A model generated the notes under the pieces. The model searched no databases. It was not told the DNA's origin and saw only the letters and a program-made list of their open reading frames with translations. Position numbers and translations under genes: made by a program. Below, piece after piece: positions 1-7,073 of a stretch of DNA of 15,184 nucleotides (its first letter is position 1; each line of letters begins with the position of its first letter). Source of the stretch: JAZGBC01 sp036444495 (lineage in GTDB: Bacteria > Pseudomonadota > Alphaproteobacteria > Kiloniellales > J153). Location: the NCBI GenBank assembly GCA_036444495.1, contig JAZGBC010000226.1, forward strand, positions 1 through 15,184, given 5' to 3'.

Positions 1-53
1 GAGGACAGCGCGGGCTTGTCGACCCCGGCCCGCTCGTCCAGCGTTGGCCCCAT
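1..53 (-). CDS. 5' end of an unidentified minus-strand gene (partial)
   Basis: Reading leftwards from an ATG at 53 gives 17 open codons (MGPTLDERAGVDKPALS) that run off the window edge. Upstream there is only a weak AGG-type ribosome site, but a 16-bp palindrome lies about 35-50 bases ahead of the ATG, as expected for a regulated promoter. I do not recognise the protein. A plus-strand frame is also open from 1 to 117, so the coding strand is uncertain. More sequence to the left is needed to decide. Confidence 0.3.
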   Translation of the reverse strand, partial: MGPTLDERAGVDKPALS

Positions 54-74
54 GCACCTAGCCGGGGGCTTTCC

Positions 75-102
75 CCGTTCTAGCGCCCGTTCTATAGAAC
101 GG
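75..102. promoter_or_regulatory. operator-like palindrome with an extra half-site
   Basis: CCGTTCTATAGAACGG at 87-102 is a perfect 16-bp palindrome, and its left arm (CCGTTCTA) is repeated directly at 75-82. It lies between the unidentified gene at the left edge and the xth remnant, about 35 bases ahead of the ATG at 53. The layout fits a dimeric repressor site plus a third half-site. The GTTC/GAAC core recalls LexA boxes, but the GTTC-to-GTTC spacing is 8 bases, not the 7 of the alphaproteobacterial SOS box, so the binding protein is unknown. Confidence 0.4.
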
Positions 103-152
103 AAATTCCCCCTCTAATCAAGTGTGACAGCCGCTTTCTGCCCAAGCCCTTA

Positions 153-338
153 TTAACCGTGGATCAGCAGATGCTCGTAGCCCAGGGCGCGCACGGCCTC
201 GCGCGGGAAATCCTCGTCGGTTACCTTGGTCTCCTGCAGGCAGACCAGATCGGGCGCGAGCGCCTGGGTGACCCGCGCCAGGTGATCGAGCCGCTGGCGC
301 AGGGAGTTGACGTTCCAGGTGATAAGCCGCAGCGTCAT
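153..338 (-). pseudogene. xth: truncated exodeoxyribonuclease III (N-terminal remnant)
   Basis: The 61 codons begin as ExoIII/AP-endonuclease family members do: the metal-site motif TWNVNSLR (residues 8-15) and LQETK (34-38, with the catalytic Glu) are present. The family is usually about 255-270 aa. Here the frame meets a TAA straight after the LLIHG motif, and I see no continuation of ExoIII in any frame in the 150 bases beyond. The later catalytic residues (the Asp/Asn pair near 150, Asp near 229, His near 259 in the E. coli enzyme) are therefore missing, and it cannot be an active nuclease. It lies downstream of ftsK-lolA, where xth is often found, so it is probably the broken native gene. 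A break or mis-join near 150 is the likely cause. Confidence 0.85.
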
Positions 339-398
339 GGGAGGCCCCCGTCTATTCTCAGGCCGGGCAGTCTAATGGGAGAGAGGCCCCAAACAAGT

Positions 399-431
399 GG
401 AACGCCCGGTCGGGGGGGATCCGGGCGTTCC
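399..431 (-). terminator. long intergenic hairpin, possible terminator
   Basis: GGAACGCCCGG (399-409) and CCGGGCGTTCC (421-431) form a perfect 11-bp GC-rich stem with an 11-base loop. It lies between the amidotransferase 3' end and the xth start, so it could end minus-strand transcription. The U-tract is poor on both strands (ACTTGTTT on the minus side), so it could instead be a mobile palindromic unit. In the rest of 339-624 I see no gene; 480-620 is markedly AT-rich and has no clear promoter. Confidence 0.45.
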
Positions 432-624
432 TTGCTCCGTAGAGCCGCGGAAGGAAGGCAGGGGACTGTATCCCTCCCGCATTAGCCAAAGGCCATTGCG
501 GCCCTGGCTCATAAGGAGAATCTAATACAAATTTTCGCAGTTGCAATGCTTACGATTCCTGCCCCGATGAATCGAAATTTCAGCCGGAAGAACTGTTTAT
601 TATCAATTAGTTAAAAATCGGTCT

Positions 625-1431
625 TCAATCAGGCCCTTTGCTTCCCGGCGGCCCGGAGGCGCCCTCGGACCGTTCCCGGGCACGGGCGCGGGCGGCCTCG
701 CCGAAGGCGCTGAACAGGCGGGTCGAGAAGGGGTTCTCCAATGCCTTGTATTCCGGGTGCCATTGCACGCCCAGAGCGAAGGCCGGCGCGCCGGTCACGC
801 TGACCGCCTCGATGGTGCCGTCCGCGGCCACGGCCTCCACCGCCAGGCCCTCGGCCACCCGGTCGAGCGCCTGGCCGTGCAGGGAATTGACCGTGATCTC
901 CCGGGTCCCGGCCAGGGCCTCGAACGCGCCGCCGGGGGTCAGTGCCACCTCGTGACGCGGGCCGTACTGGACGTCCGGGTCGTCGTGCTTGGGGCGGCGG
1001 TGGTCCATGCGGCCGGGCAGCTCGTGCACCCGCGCGTGCAGGCTGCCGCCCAGGGCCACGTTGAGCTCCTGCATGCCCCGGCAGATGGCCAGCAGGGGCA
1101 CGGCGCTCTCCAGCGCCAGGCGGATGAGCGGCAGCGTGGTAGCGTCGCGCTCCAGGTCGTGGGGCTCGGCCTCGGGGTGGGGCTCGGACCCGTAGTGGAC
1201 CGGATAGACGTTGGAGGGGCTGCCGGTCAGCATCAGGCCGTCCAACCGCCACACCAGGTCGCTCAGGTCGATCCCGTTTTCGCCAAAGGCCGGGATGACC
1301 ATTGGCAGGCCCTGGGCGGCCTCGGTCACCGCGCGCAGGTACTTGTCGCCCACGGCGTGGAAGGGGTTGTCGTCGATCTCCCTGACGCAGGCGGGGACGC
1401 CGATCAAGGGCTGCAAGCCGGATCCGGACAT
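625..1431 (-). CDS. class I glutamine amidotransferase-like hydrolase (peptidase C26, PuuD-like)
   Basis: This 268-aa cytoplasmic protein has the class I glutamine amidotransferase fold. The nucleophile elbow is AICRGMQ with Cys117, and the catalytic His225 and Glu227 lie in VQWHPE. IGVPACV near residue 10 and LTGSPSNV near 69 are typical of the gamma-glutamyl-GABA hydrolase (PuuD) branch, which removes glutamate from gamma-glutamyl compounds in polyamine breakdown. ATG at 1431 was chosen over TTG at 1437; neither has a strong ribosome site. No putrescine pathway genes are nearby, so the real substrate is unknown. The gene sits between lolA and the xth remnant, breaking a commonly seen order. 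The last 25 residues are low-complexity and rich in Ala, Arg and Gly. Confidence 0.88.
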   Translation of the reverse strand: MSGSGLQPLIGVPACVREIDDNPFHAVGDKYLRAVTEAAQGLPMVIPAFGENGIDLSDLVWRLDGLMLTGSPSNVYPVHYGSEPHPEAEPHDLERDATTLPLIRLALESAVPLLAICRGMQELNVALGGSLHARVHELPGRMDHRRPKHDDPDVQYGPRHEVALTPGGAFEALAGTREITVNSLHGQALDRVAEGLAVEAVAADGTIEAVSVTGAPAFALGVQWHPEYKALENPFSTRLFSAFGEAARARARERSEGASGPPGSKGPD

Positions 1432-1572
1432 GCCCAATAGCTAGGGGGTACAAACCCTTCGCGCAAGTCCAGCGGAGGCTTGCGCCGGGGGCGCCGCCCG
1501 GTCATATCTGGCCGCCATGAAGGGAATCCCGCACTCCCTTGCCCGCGGCCGCCTGTCCGGGGCCGTGCGTCC

Positions 1573-1836
1573 ATGAGGGTCATGAAATACCTGGGCGTGG
1601 TACTTCTGCTCCTCGCCGTGGCGGTGGGGGCAACGCTCTTCCGCTATGGCAGCCTGCACCCCTGCGACTGGCTGGAGCGGGACCTGGTACGCGCGCTCGA
1701 ACTGCCGCCCATCATGGTCCAGGCGCGAATCCGCGCCAGCTTCATGTTCCGTGGCATAACCGAGCCCGGCGCCTACGACTGCCTGACCGACTGGTGGCGG
1801 CTCAAGGCCGAGGGGAAACTTCCGGAAGAGTCCTGA
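1573..1836 (+). CDS. small membrane-anchored protein of unknown function
   Basis: The 87-aa product begins MRVMKYLG and has one N-terminal hydrophobic segment (about residues 6-22), then a soluble part with SLHPCDWL and a second Cys near the C-terminus (YDCL). It resembles small alphaproteobacterial proteins with an N-terminal helix and a GSxHPC motif, but I know no function. ATG at 1582 (MKYLGVV) is an equally good start because AGGG precedes it at close range. It is divergent from the amidotransferase gene and convergent with lolA, whose stop lies 15 bases away. The two conserved Cys could form a disulfide if the soluble part is periplasmic. Confidence 0.65.
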   Translation: MRVMKYLGVVLLLLAVAVGATLFRYGSLHPCDWLERDLVRALELPPIMVQARIRASFMFRGITEPGAYDCLTDWWRLKAEGKLPEES

Positions 1837-1851
1837 GCGCCGCGGGCGGTA

Positions 1852-2559
1852 TCAGCGTGTTTCGTCCCGAGACACGCCGGTCCCGATCTCCAGATCGCTG
1901 TAGTCGAAGGCCTCGGAATCGATCTCCACGCCGAACTGGGGGTTGACCAGGGAGACCTGAGTGGTCGTGCCCTGGGGGTCCAGGATCTCCCACTTCGTCA
2001 GGACCAGGGGCCGGTCGCTGAAGACCAGTGTTACCTCGCCCGCATCCGGCAGGTCCTCGTCCACAAGCGAGATTCGAATCGTCGCCTTTTCCTGCACCAC
2101 GGCGGTGACGTGAACGTTCTCCGTGAGCGTCACGTCCTGGCGGATGAGGAACCAGAGCGGCGTCTCCCAGAGCGGCAGGAAGCTCGCCTGTTTCAGCTCC
2201 CGGTCGTAGAACAGGAGCGTCAGCCCGTTGGCGATCAGCAGCACCGGGTGCGGCGGGTCGTAGTCGAAACGCAACTTTCCGGGCCGCGAGATCAGCACCT
2301 CGCCCTCGGCATAGGCGCCGTTGGAGGAGATCTGGATGAAACGCGCCTTCAGGGTGGAGATACGGTTGAGATAGCGCACCGCCCGGCGCACGGCGGCCGA
2401 ATCGTCGGGCGAGAGCACCATCCTTTCGGTTTTCTCAGTTTTCTCGGACGCGGCGAGCGAGCCGCTTGCGCAGAAGAACGCCAGGCCGCCAATGACAAGA
2501 ATCGCGAGCAGCGTTCGGATAACGGCTGTCCCTTTGCTTATAACTCCGCCGGTGCTCAT
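1852..2559 (-). CDS. lolA: outer-membrane lipoprotein carrier protein LolA
   Basis: LolA shuttles lipoproteins across the periplasm from the LolCDE transporter to the outer membrane. This 235-aa protein has an N-terminal export signal (hydrophobic core about residues 16-32, ending near SLAAS), then the family features: ARFIQISSNG, a GEVLISRPGKLRFDYDPP strand pair (about 85-102) and LLFYDRELKQ. Length and order fit LolA of alphaproteobacteria, which generally lack LolB. The ATG at 2559 overlaps the TGA of ftsK as ATGA, so translation is probably coupled. No other ATG lies near, so the N-terminus is fixed. The overlap sits in an 18-bp tandem duplication. Confidence 0.93.
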   Translation of the reverse strand: MSTGGVISKGTAVIRTLLAILVIGGLAFFCASGSLAASEKTEKTERMVLSPDDSAAVRRAVRYLNRISTLKARFIQISSNGAYAEGEVLISRPGKLRFDYDPPHPVLLIANGLTLLFYDRELKQASFLPLWETPLWFLIRQDVTLTENVHVTAVVQEKATIRISLVDEDLPDAGEVTLVFSDRPLVLTKWEILDPQGTTTQVSLVNPQFGVEIDSEAFDYSDLEIGTGVSRDETR

Positions 2560-2570
2560 AACTCCGCCGG
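2535..2570. repeat. 18-bp tandem duplication at the ftsK/lolA junction
   Basis: TGCTTATAACTCCGCCGG (2535-2552) and TGCTCATAACTCCGCCGG (2553-2570) are adjacent and differ at one base. On the minus strand the distal copy carries the TGA of ftsK and the ATG of lolA (ATGA), while the other copy reads TAA at the same place. Each unit encodes Pro-Ala-Glu-Leu-stop in the ftsK frame, so the duplication leaves ftsK with two in-frame stops 18 bases apart. Confidence 0.9.
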
Positions 2571-4964
2571 GCTGGTCACCAGCACCTCGCGCTTGCCCAC
2601 GTGGTTGGCCGGGCTGACCACGCCTTCCGCCTCCATGCGCTCGACGATGCGCGCGGCCCGGTTATAGCCGATCTGCAGATGGCGCTGGATGAAGCTGGTC
2701 GAGGCCTTGCGGTGCTGGAAGACAATCGCCAGCGCCCGGCCGTACAGCTCGTCGCCGCTGTCTGCGGCCGCCAGGGGGTCGAAGCCGGCCTCCTCTTCCT
2801 CGGTGACCGCCTCGATATAGGAGGGCTGGCCCTGGCGCTTGAGGAAGGTGGCCACCTCCTCCACCTCCCGGTCGGTCACCAGCGGCCCGTGCACGCGCGT
2901 GATGCGCCCGCCGTGGGCCATGTAGAGCATATCGCCGTGGCCCAGAAGCTGTTCGGCACCCTGTTCGCCCAGGATGGTGCGGCTGTCGATCTTGGAGGTG
3001 ACGTGGAAGCTGGCGCGTGTCGGGAAGTTGGCCTTGATGGTGCCGGTGATGACATCCACCGAGGGGCGCTGGGTCGCCATGATGAGGTGGATGCCTGCCG
3101 CGCGCGCCATCTGCGACAGGCGCTGCACCGCCGTCTCGATCTCCTTGCCGGCGGCCATCATGAGATCGGCCATCTCGTCGACCACCACAACGATGTAGGG
3201 CAAGGGCTCCAGGTCGAAGGGCTGCTCCTCGTGGATCGGCTGGCCGGTATCGGGATCGAAGCCGGTCTGGATGCGGCGCGTGAGCGTCTCGCCGGTCCTG
3301 AGCGCCTCCTCGATGCGTGCGTTGTAACCCTCGACGTTGCGTACGCCCATGCGCGACATGGTGCGGTAGCGCTCCTCCATCTCGCGCACGGTCCACTTGA
3401 GCGCGACGATGGCCTTCTTGGGTTCGGTGACCACGGGCGAGAGCAGATGCGGGATGCCGTCGTAGACCGAGAGCTCCAGCATCTTGGGGTCGATCAGGAT
3501 GAACTTGCACTTGTCCGGGCCGAAGCGATAGAGCAGCGACAGGATCATGGAGTTGACCCCCACCGACTTGCCCGAGCCCGTGGTGCCCGCGATCAGGAGG
3601 TGCGGCATGCGCCAAAGGTCGACGATCATGGGCGCGCCCAAGATGTCCTTGCCCAGGATGAGCGGCAGCTTGCCGCTGGCCCTCTCGTAGTCACGCGCGG
3701 CCAAAAGCTCGCGCAGGTACACGGTCTCGCGCCGGGCGTTGGGCAGCTCGATGCCGATGGCGCTGGAGCCGGGCACCACCGCGACACGCACCGAGATGGC
3801 GCTCATGGAGCGCGCGATGTCGTCGGCCAGGCCCACCACGCGGCTGGTCTTGATGCCCGGCGCGGGCTCCAGCTCGTAGCGCGTGACCACGGGCCCCGGC
3901 CGCACCTTGACGATCTCGCCGCGCACGCCGAAGTCCTCCAGTACGGTTTCCAGAAGCCGGGCGTTCTTCTCCAGCGAATCGGCGCTCACCAGGGCATCAC
4001 CCTCCCCGCTGAGCGGCAGGGACAGGAGCGAGAGCGGCGGCAGCTCGTAGCCCGAGCCGGGACCGAAGTCGAAGCGCCGTTGCCGGGCGGCGCGGGCCCG
4101 CTTGCCCATGGGCGCTCGCGAACGCTTGGCGGCGATCAGGCCGGACTTGGCGCGCCTGCGCCGGCCCGAACCCGGGGCGAAGGAGTCGATCTCGTCTTCC
4201 TCGTCCGATAGGGCCGGATCGCCGCCGCGGACGAGCTGCGGCTCGCGCCGGACGCCCGGGGTCTCGATGCGCCTGGACAACTCCGGGCGCGCCTCGGGCA
4301 CGGCACTGGAACGGGGCATGAGAGAAAGCCCGCGCCTGGCCCCGCCGAAGGCCCAGGCCGCCGCGCGCCCGGCGCTGCGCCATTCGGCGCCGCCCAGGCC
4401 GAGCGTGAGACAGAAACCGCCGAGCGCCAGCAGCCCGGCGCCGAGCGCCGTCAGGCCGGGGGCAAGGCCCGTGGCCGCCGTCATCTGAGCCAGGATCAGC
4501 GCGCCGGCGAATCCACCCAGGCTTTCGCCCACGGACCAGGTGTCCGGCGCCGGCAGGCCCGCAAGCGCCACCGCACCCGGCAGCAAGAGGAGCGGCAGGC
4601 CCGCAAGGCGCAGCCACCAACGCCTGAGCGCGTGTTGCCGGATCAGGCGCCAGGCCCAGCCGCCGAGCGCTACGGGCAGCAACAAGCCGGCGAACCCCAG
4701 GCTCTGCAGGATGAAATCGGCCGTATAAGCGCCGGGCAGGCCGAGCAGGTTGCCGACCGGCCCGTCGCTGGCGCGGTTCAGGGAGGGATCGCCCGGGTCG
4801 AAGGTGAGGCAGGCCAAAAGCACCGCCGCCGCCAGCAGCAAGAGGACGACGCCGATCCCCTCGATCAGACGCCGGCGGAAGAAGGCGCCGGTTCCGCTGG
4901 GAAAGAGTTGCGGCTTGGCGCTGCGCGGCGGGCGGCGTGTCATGCTTCCGGTCCTCACGGCCAT
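2556..4964 (-). CDS. ftsK: DNA translocase FtsK
   Basis: FtsK is a membrane-anchored hexameric motor that moves chromosome ends through the closing septum and activates XerCD at dif. The 802-aa product has an N-terminal membrane domain with four hydrophobic segments (about residues 35-55, 83-105, 118-137, 150-190). A rather short, charged linker follows (about 200-320). The alpha/beta motor has Walker A GTTGSGKS (460-467) and Walker B VVVDEMADL (about 593-601). The C-terminal winged-helix gamma domain (about 735-802) contains SFIQRHLQIGYNRAARIVE, the part that reads polar KOPS sites. ATG at 4964 follows GAAGAGGC. The gene lies 48 bases after the aminotransferase stop, so they are probably co-transcribed, and it is coupled to lolA. 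Confidence 0.97.
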   Translation of the reverse strand: MAVRTGSMTRRPPRSAKPQLFPSGTGAFFRRRLIEGIGVVLLLLAAAVLLACLTFDPGDPSLNRASDGPVGNLLGLPGAYTADFILQSLGFAGLLLPVALGGWAWRLIRQHALRRWWLRLAGLPLLLLPGAVALAGLPAPDTWSVGESLGGFAGALILAQMTAATGLAPGLTALGAGLLALGGFCLTLGLGGAEWRSAGRAAAWAFGGARRGLSLMPRSSAVPEARPELSRRIETPGVRREPQLVRGGDPALSDEEDEIDSFAPGSGRRRRAKSGLIAAKRSRAPMGKRARAARQRRFDFGPGSGYELPPLSLLSLPLSGEGDALVSADSLEKNARLLETVLEDFGVRGEIVKVRPGPVVTRYELEPAPGIKTSRVVGLADDIARSMSAISVRVAVVPGSSAIGIELPNARRETVYLRELLAARDYERASGKLPLILGKDILGAPMIVDLWRMPHLLIAGTTGSGKSVGVNSMILSLLYRFGPDKCKFILIDPKMLELSVYDGIPHLLSPVVTEPKKAIVALKWTVREMEERYRTMSRMGVRNVEGYNARIEEALRTGETLTRRIQTGFDPDTGQPIHEEQPFDLEPLPYIVVVVDEMADLMMAAGKEIETAVQRLSQMARAAGIHLIMATQRPSVDVITGTIKANFPTRASFHVTSKIDSRTILGEQGAEQLLGHGDMLYMAHGGRITRVHGPLVTDREVEEVATFLKRQGQPSYIEAVTEEEEAGFDPLAAADSGDELYGRALAIVFQHRKASTSFIQRHLQIGYNRAARIVERMEAEGVVSPANHVGKREVLVTSPAEL

Positions 4965-5012
4965 GGCGTTTGCCTCTTCAATATACCTGCCGTCAAGCTT
5001 TAAAAGATTCCT

Positions 5013-6227
5013 CTAAAGGACTTCGGCGATTCGGTCGAGGGCCGCTTCGGTCAGTTCCTTGCCGTAAACCAGCGCGATACGGATGTAAGGCGCGCCCGGA
5101 TTGTCCTCGCCGGGCGTGCCCCCACACATGTACGCGCCGGGCAGCACGCGGATCCCCGCCGCGCGCCAAAGCTCGAGCGCCGCCGCCTCGCCGCCGCCCA
5201 CATCCAGCCAGAGGAAGAAGCCGCCTTCGGGCTTGCGGAAGCCGTAGCGGTTGCCCAGCACCCGTTCGGCCACGGCGAAGTTCTCCTGATAGCGCGCGCG
5301 GTTCCGCGCCACGTGTTCCTCCTCTTGCCAGAGCCGCGTCCCGGCGGCGATCACCGGCAGCGGCACGCCGGCCCCGCCGACGCGCAGGAGCGCGTCGAGC
5401 GCCATGATGCGCTCCGCCTCGCCTACAACGAATCCACAGCGCAGGCCCGGCGCGCTGGAGCGCTTGGATAGCGAATGGAACACCAACATCCTGTCCAGTC
5501 CCCCGCCCAGCGCCTCGGCCGCCTGCAGCGAACCCGGCGGCGGCGCGCCGGTATAGATCTCCGCGTAGCACTCATCGAAGGCGATGGTGAAATCGTAGCG
5601 CCGCGCCAGCAGGATCAACTCGCGCAACTCCGCCAGGTCCGCGACCGCGCCCTGCGGGTTCGACGGCGAGTTGACGTAGCAAAGCGAGGTGCGCTGAAGA
5701 ACGTCGGGCGCAAGCGCGCCATAGTCGGGCAGGAAGCCGCGCCCGGGCTTGGCGTCGACGAAGACGGGCTCCGCCCCGGCCGCCGCGCAGGCCCCGGCAT
5801 AGACGTGATAGAAGGGGTTGGGCAGGAGGATGGCGGGACGCCCGTTCCCGTTTTCGGCCGGAGTGGAGGCGAGGGCGGCGAAGAACAGGCCCTCGCGGGT
5901 GCCAGGCACGGGCAGGATCATGCTCTTGCGATCGATCATGGAATCCGGAATCCCGAAACGCCGGCCCAGCCAATCGGCGCAGGCGTCCAGGTAGGCCGGC
6001 GTGCCGCGCGGTGGCGGATAGCGCGACCAGCCGGCGGCGGCCTTGGTCAGCTCCTCGGCGACGAAGGCGGGCGGCTGGTTCCGCGGCTCGCCCACCTGAA
6101 ACAGGATGGGTGCGCCGGGCTCGTATCCCTCCGCCGTGATCCTAGACTCGCCGGGCGGCACCTCGGCCAACAGGCGGTTGAGCCGGGCGAAGGGATGAAA
6201 GGCCTGCATCTGGCGGCGGTCGGTCAC
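5013..6227 (-). CDS. PLP-dependent class I/II aminotransferase, DapC-like
   Basis: This is a fold-type I aminotransferase, probably of the N-succinyldiaminopimelate aminotransferase (DapC) branch that feeds lysine and peptidoglycan synthesis. Counting from the Met at 6209: the substrate-side motif QVGEPRNQPP is at 38-47, SPSNPQG at 181-187, FDECYAEI at 211-218, and the PLP-binding Lys249 lies in HSLSKRSSAPGLRCGF. Length is about 400 aa, as usual. I chose GTG at 6227 because GAGGCG lies 7 bases ahead of it; the in-frame ATG at 6209 (MQAFHPFARL) has no good ribosome site but starts closer to where homologues begin. The gene immediately precedes ftsK. The exact substrate cannot be read from sequence. 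Confidence 0.88.
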   Translation of the reverse strand: MTDRRQMQAFHPFARLNRLLAEVPPGESRITAEGYEPGAPILFQVGEPRNQPPAFVAEELTKAAAGWSRYPPPRGTPAYLDACADWLGRRFGIPDSMIDRKSMILPVPGTREGLFFAALASTPAENGNGRPAILLPNPFYHVYAGACAAAGAEPVFVDAKPGRGFLPDYGALAPDVLQRTSLCYVNSPSNPQGAVADLAELRELILLARRYDFTIAFDECYAEIYTGAPPPGSLQAAEALGGGLDRMLVFHSLSKRSSAPGLRCGFVVGEAERIMALDALLRVGGAGVPLPVIAAGTRLWQEEEHVARNRARYQENFAVAERVLGNRYGFRKPEGGFFLWLDVGGGEAAALELWRAAGIRVLPGAYMCGGTPGEDNPGAPYIRIALVYGKELTEAALDRIAEVL

Positions 6228-6418
6228 GGACAAGCGCCTCGCGCTGGGGGATAGGGGCGAAAGGCTATTTTCGCGGGATGGGGTCTGTTCGGACCGTGCC
6301 GGCCGGGACGTGACGGGCCCGGCGCGCCCGGGGGGCAAAACATAAGCGAGTCTATCGCCGCGGGACTGGGCGGACAAGCAGGCCGCGGCCCCCTGCCGGG
6401 GCGGCTGACGGGTGAGCT

Positions 6419-6706
6419 TTAAGCTTCGGGCTCTTCCGCGAGTTGGTGCAGCCGGCGCCAGCCCTCGCCGGAGAAGATCAGGCAGGTCGTGCCTTGGGGC
6501 GACGTGACGATGATGGTCCAGGTGCCGCTCTTCTCGTCGGTCAAGACCTCCACCAGGCTGCCCTGATGCGTGACCCCGGCGGCCACGGGCGCCTCGCGGT
6601 ACTTCTGCTCCAAGAGATCGATCACGCTGTCGCGCCGGTCGCAGGGGCTCTGCGCCAGGGCGGGCAGGTTGACGAGGAATACCGCCAGAAGACCGGCGGC
6701 GATCAA
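6419..6706 (-). CDS. small exported protein of unknown function, start region frameshifted
   Basis: The frame encodes a secretory signal (LIAAGLLAVFLVNLPALAQS, cleavage after the Ala-Leu-Ala) and a mature part of about 75 residues. That part has two Cys (SPCDRRDSV and TTCLIF) and a GTWTIIVTSPQG strand motif. Similar small periplasmic proteins with C..R..V, GTWT and GxxC motifs occur in alphaproteobacteria, without a known role. No ATG opens this frame at the right place. The coordinates given run from a TTG at 6706, only as a minimum. The natural start is probably the ATG pair at 6717/6720, which is preceded by GGGGGGAAAAC but lies one base out of frame. The gene is probably independent of its neighbours. 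Confidence 0.6.
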   Translation of the reverse strand: MIAAGLLAVFLVNLPALAQSPCDRRDSVIDLLEQKYREAPVAAGVTHQGSLVEVLTDEKSGTWTIIVTSPQGTTCLIFSGEGWRRLHQLAEEPEA

Positions 6707-6720
6707 AAAGGGCGCATCAT
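6703..6720 (-). other. apparent one-base frameshift in a homopolymer at a gene start
   Basis: From ATG at 6720 the reading is Met-Met-Arg-Pro-Phe-stop, because the run of five T (minus strand, 6705-6709) leads into TGA. With six T it would read MMRPFLIAAGLLAVF, a perfect signal peptide joined to the downstream gene. A ribosome site sits right ahead of the ATG pair. Either a base was lost (mutation or sequencing error), or the gene starts elsewhere. Confidence 0.6.
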
Positions 6721-6987
6721 GTTTTCCCCCCGGGAAGCCAGGTCGACGGGCATTTCTGCAATGCCGTGCAAAGCGAACCTCCCCGGGGAAAGTCACGCGC
6801 GGGCCCGGCCAAGGACTCGGCCGCGAAGGCCGTGAGAACGGACAGTATTCCTGCGGCCGAAGTATAGTCCCGTCGCGCGACAATCACGATTTTTCTACCA
6901 TATATAGGAATGGAGCGCGGACACTACACAACATATAGATATATTACAACTCAAGAATGCGTGAGGCCGCGGCCTTGCCCGGCGCGA

Positions 6988-7020
6988 GGAAAAAGACCCG
7001 GAAGGCGGAACCTTCCGGGC
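6988..7020 (-). terminator. rho-independent terminator of the ammonium transporter gene
   Basis: On the minus strand, CCCGGAAGG (7019-7011), a 5-base loop and CCTTCCGGG (7005-6997) form a perfect 9-bp stem followed by TCTTTTTCC. It lies 54 bases after the transporter stop. The stem, short loop and T-run make this the clearest intrinsic terminator in the window. Confidence 0.88.
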
Positions 7021-7073
7021 CAGGTGTCGCCAAGTCAGGCTCGGGACGCGCCGCTTGGGATGTCATCGCAGGG

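Noticed and set aside
75..102. SOS (LexA) box
   Set aside because: Alphaproteobacterial LexA sites need GTTC-N7-GTTC; the spacing here is 8 bases, so I left the regulator open.
757..1440. 227-codon plus-strand frame opposite the amidotransferase
   Set aside because: The minus strand carries the catalytic Cys, His and Glu motifs; the plus reading is compositionally a shadow.
2601..4211. 536-codon plus-strand frame opposite ftsK
   Set aside because: It is antisense to clear FtsK motor motifs, rich in His, Asp, Arg and Ala as expected of reverse-strand GC-rich code, and has no recognisable domain.
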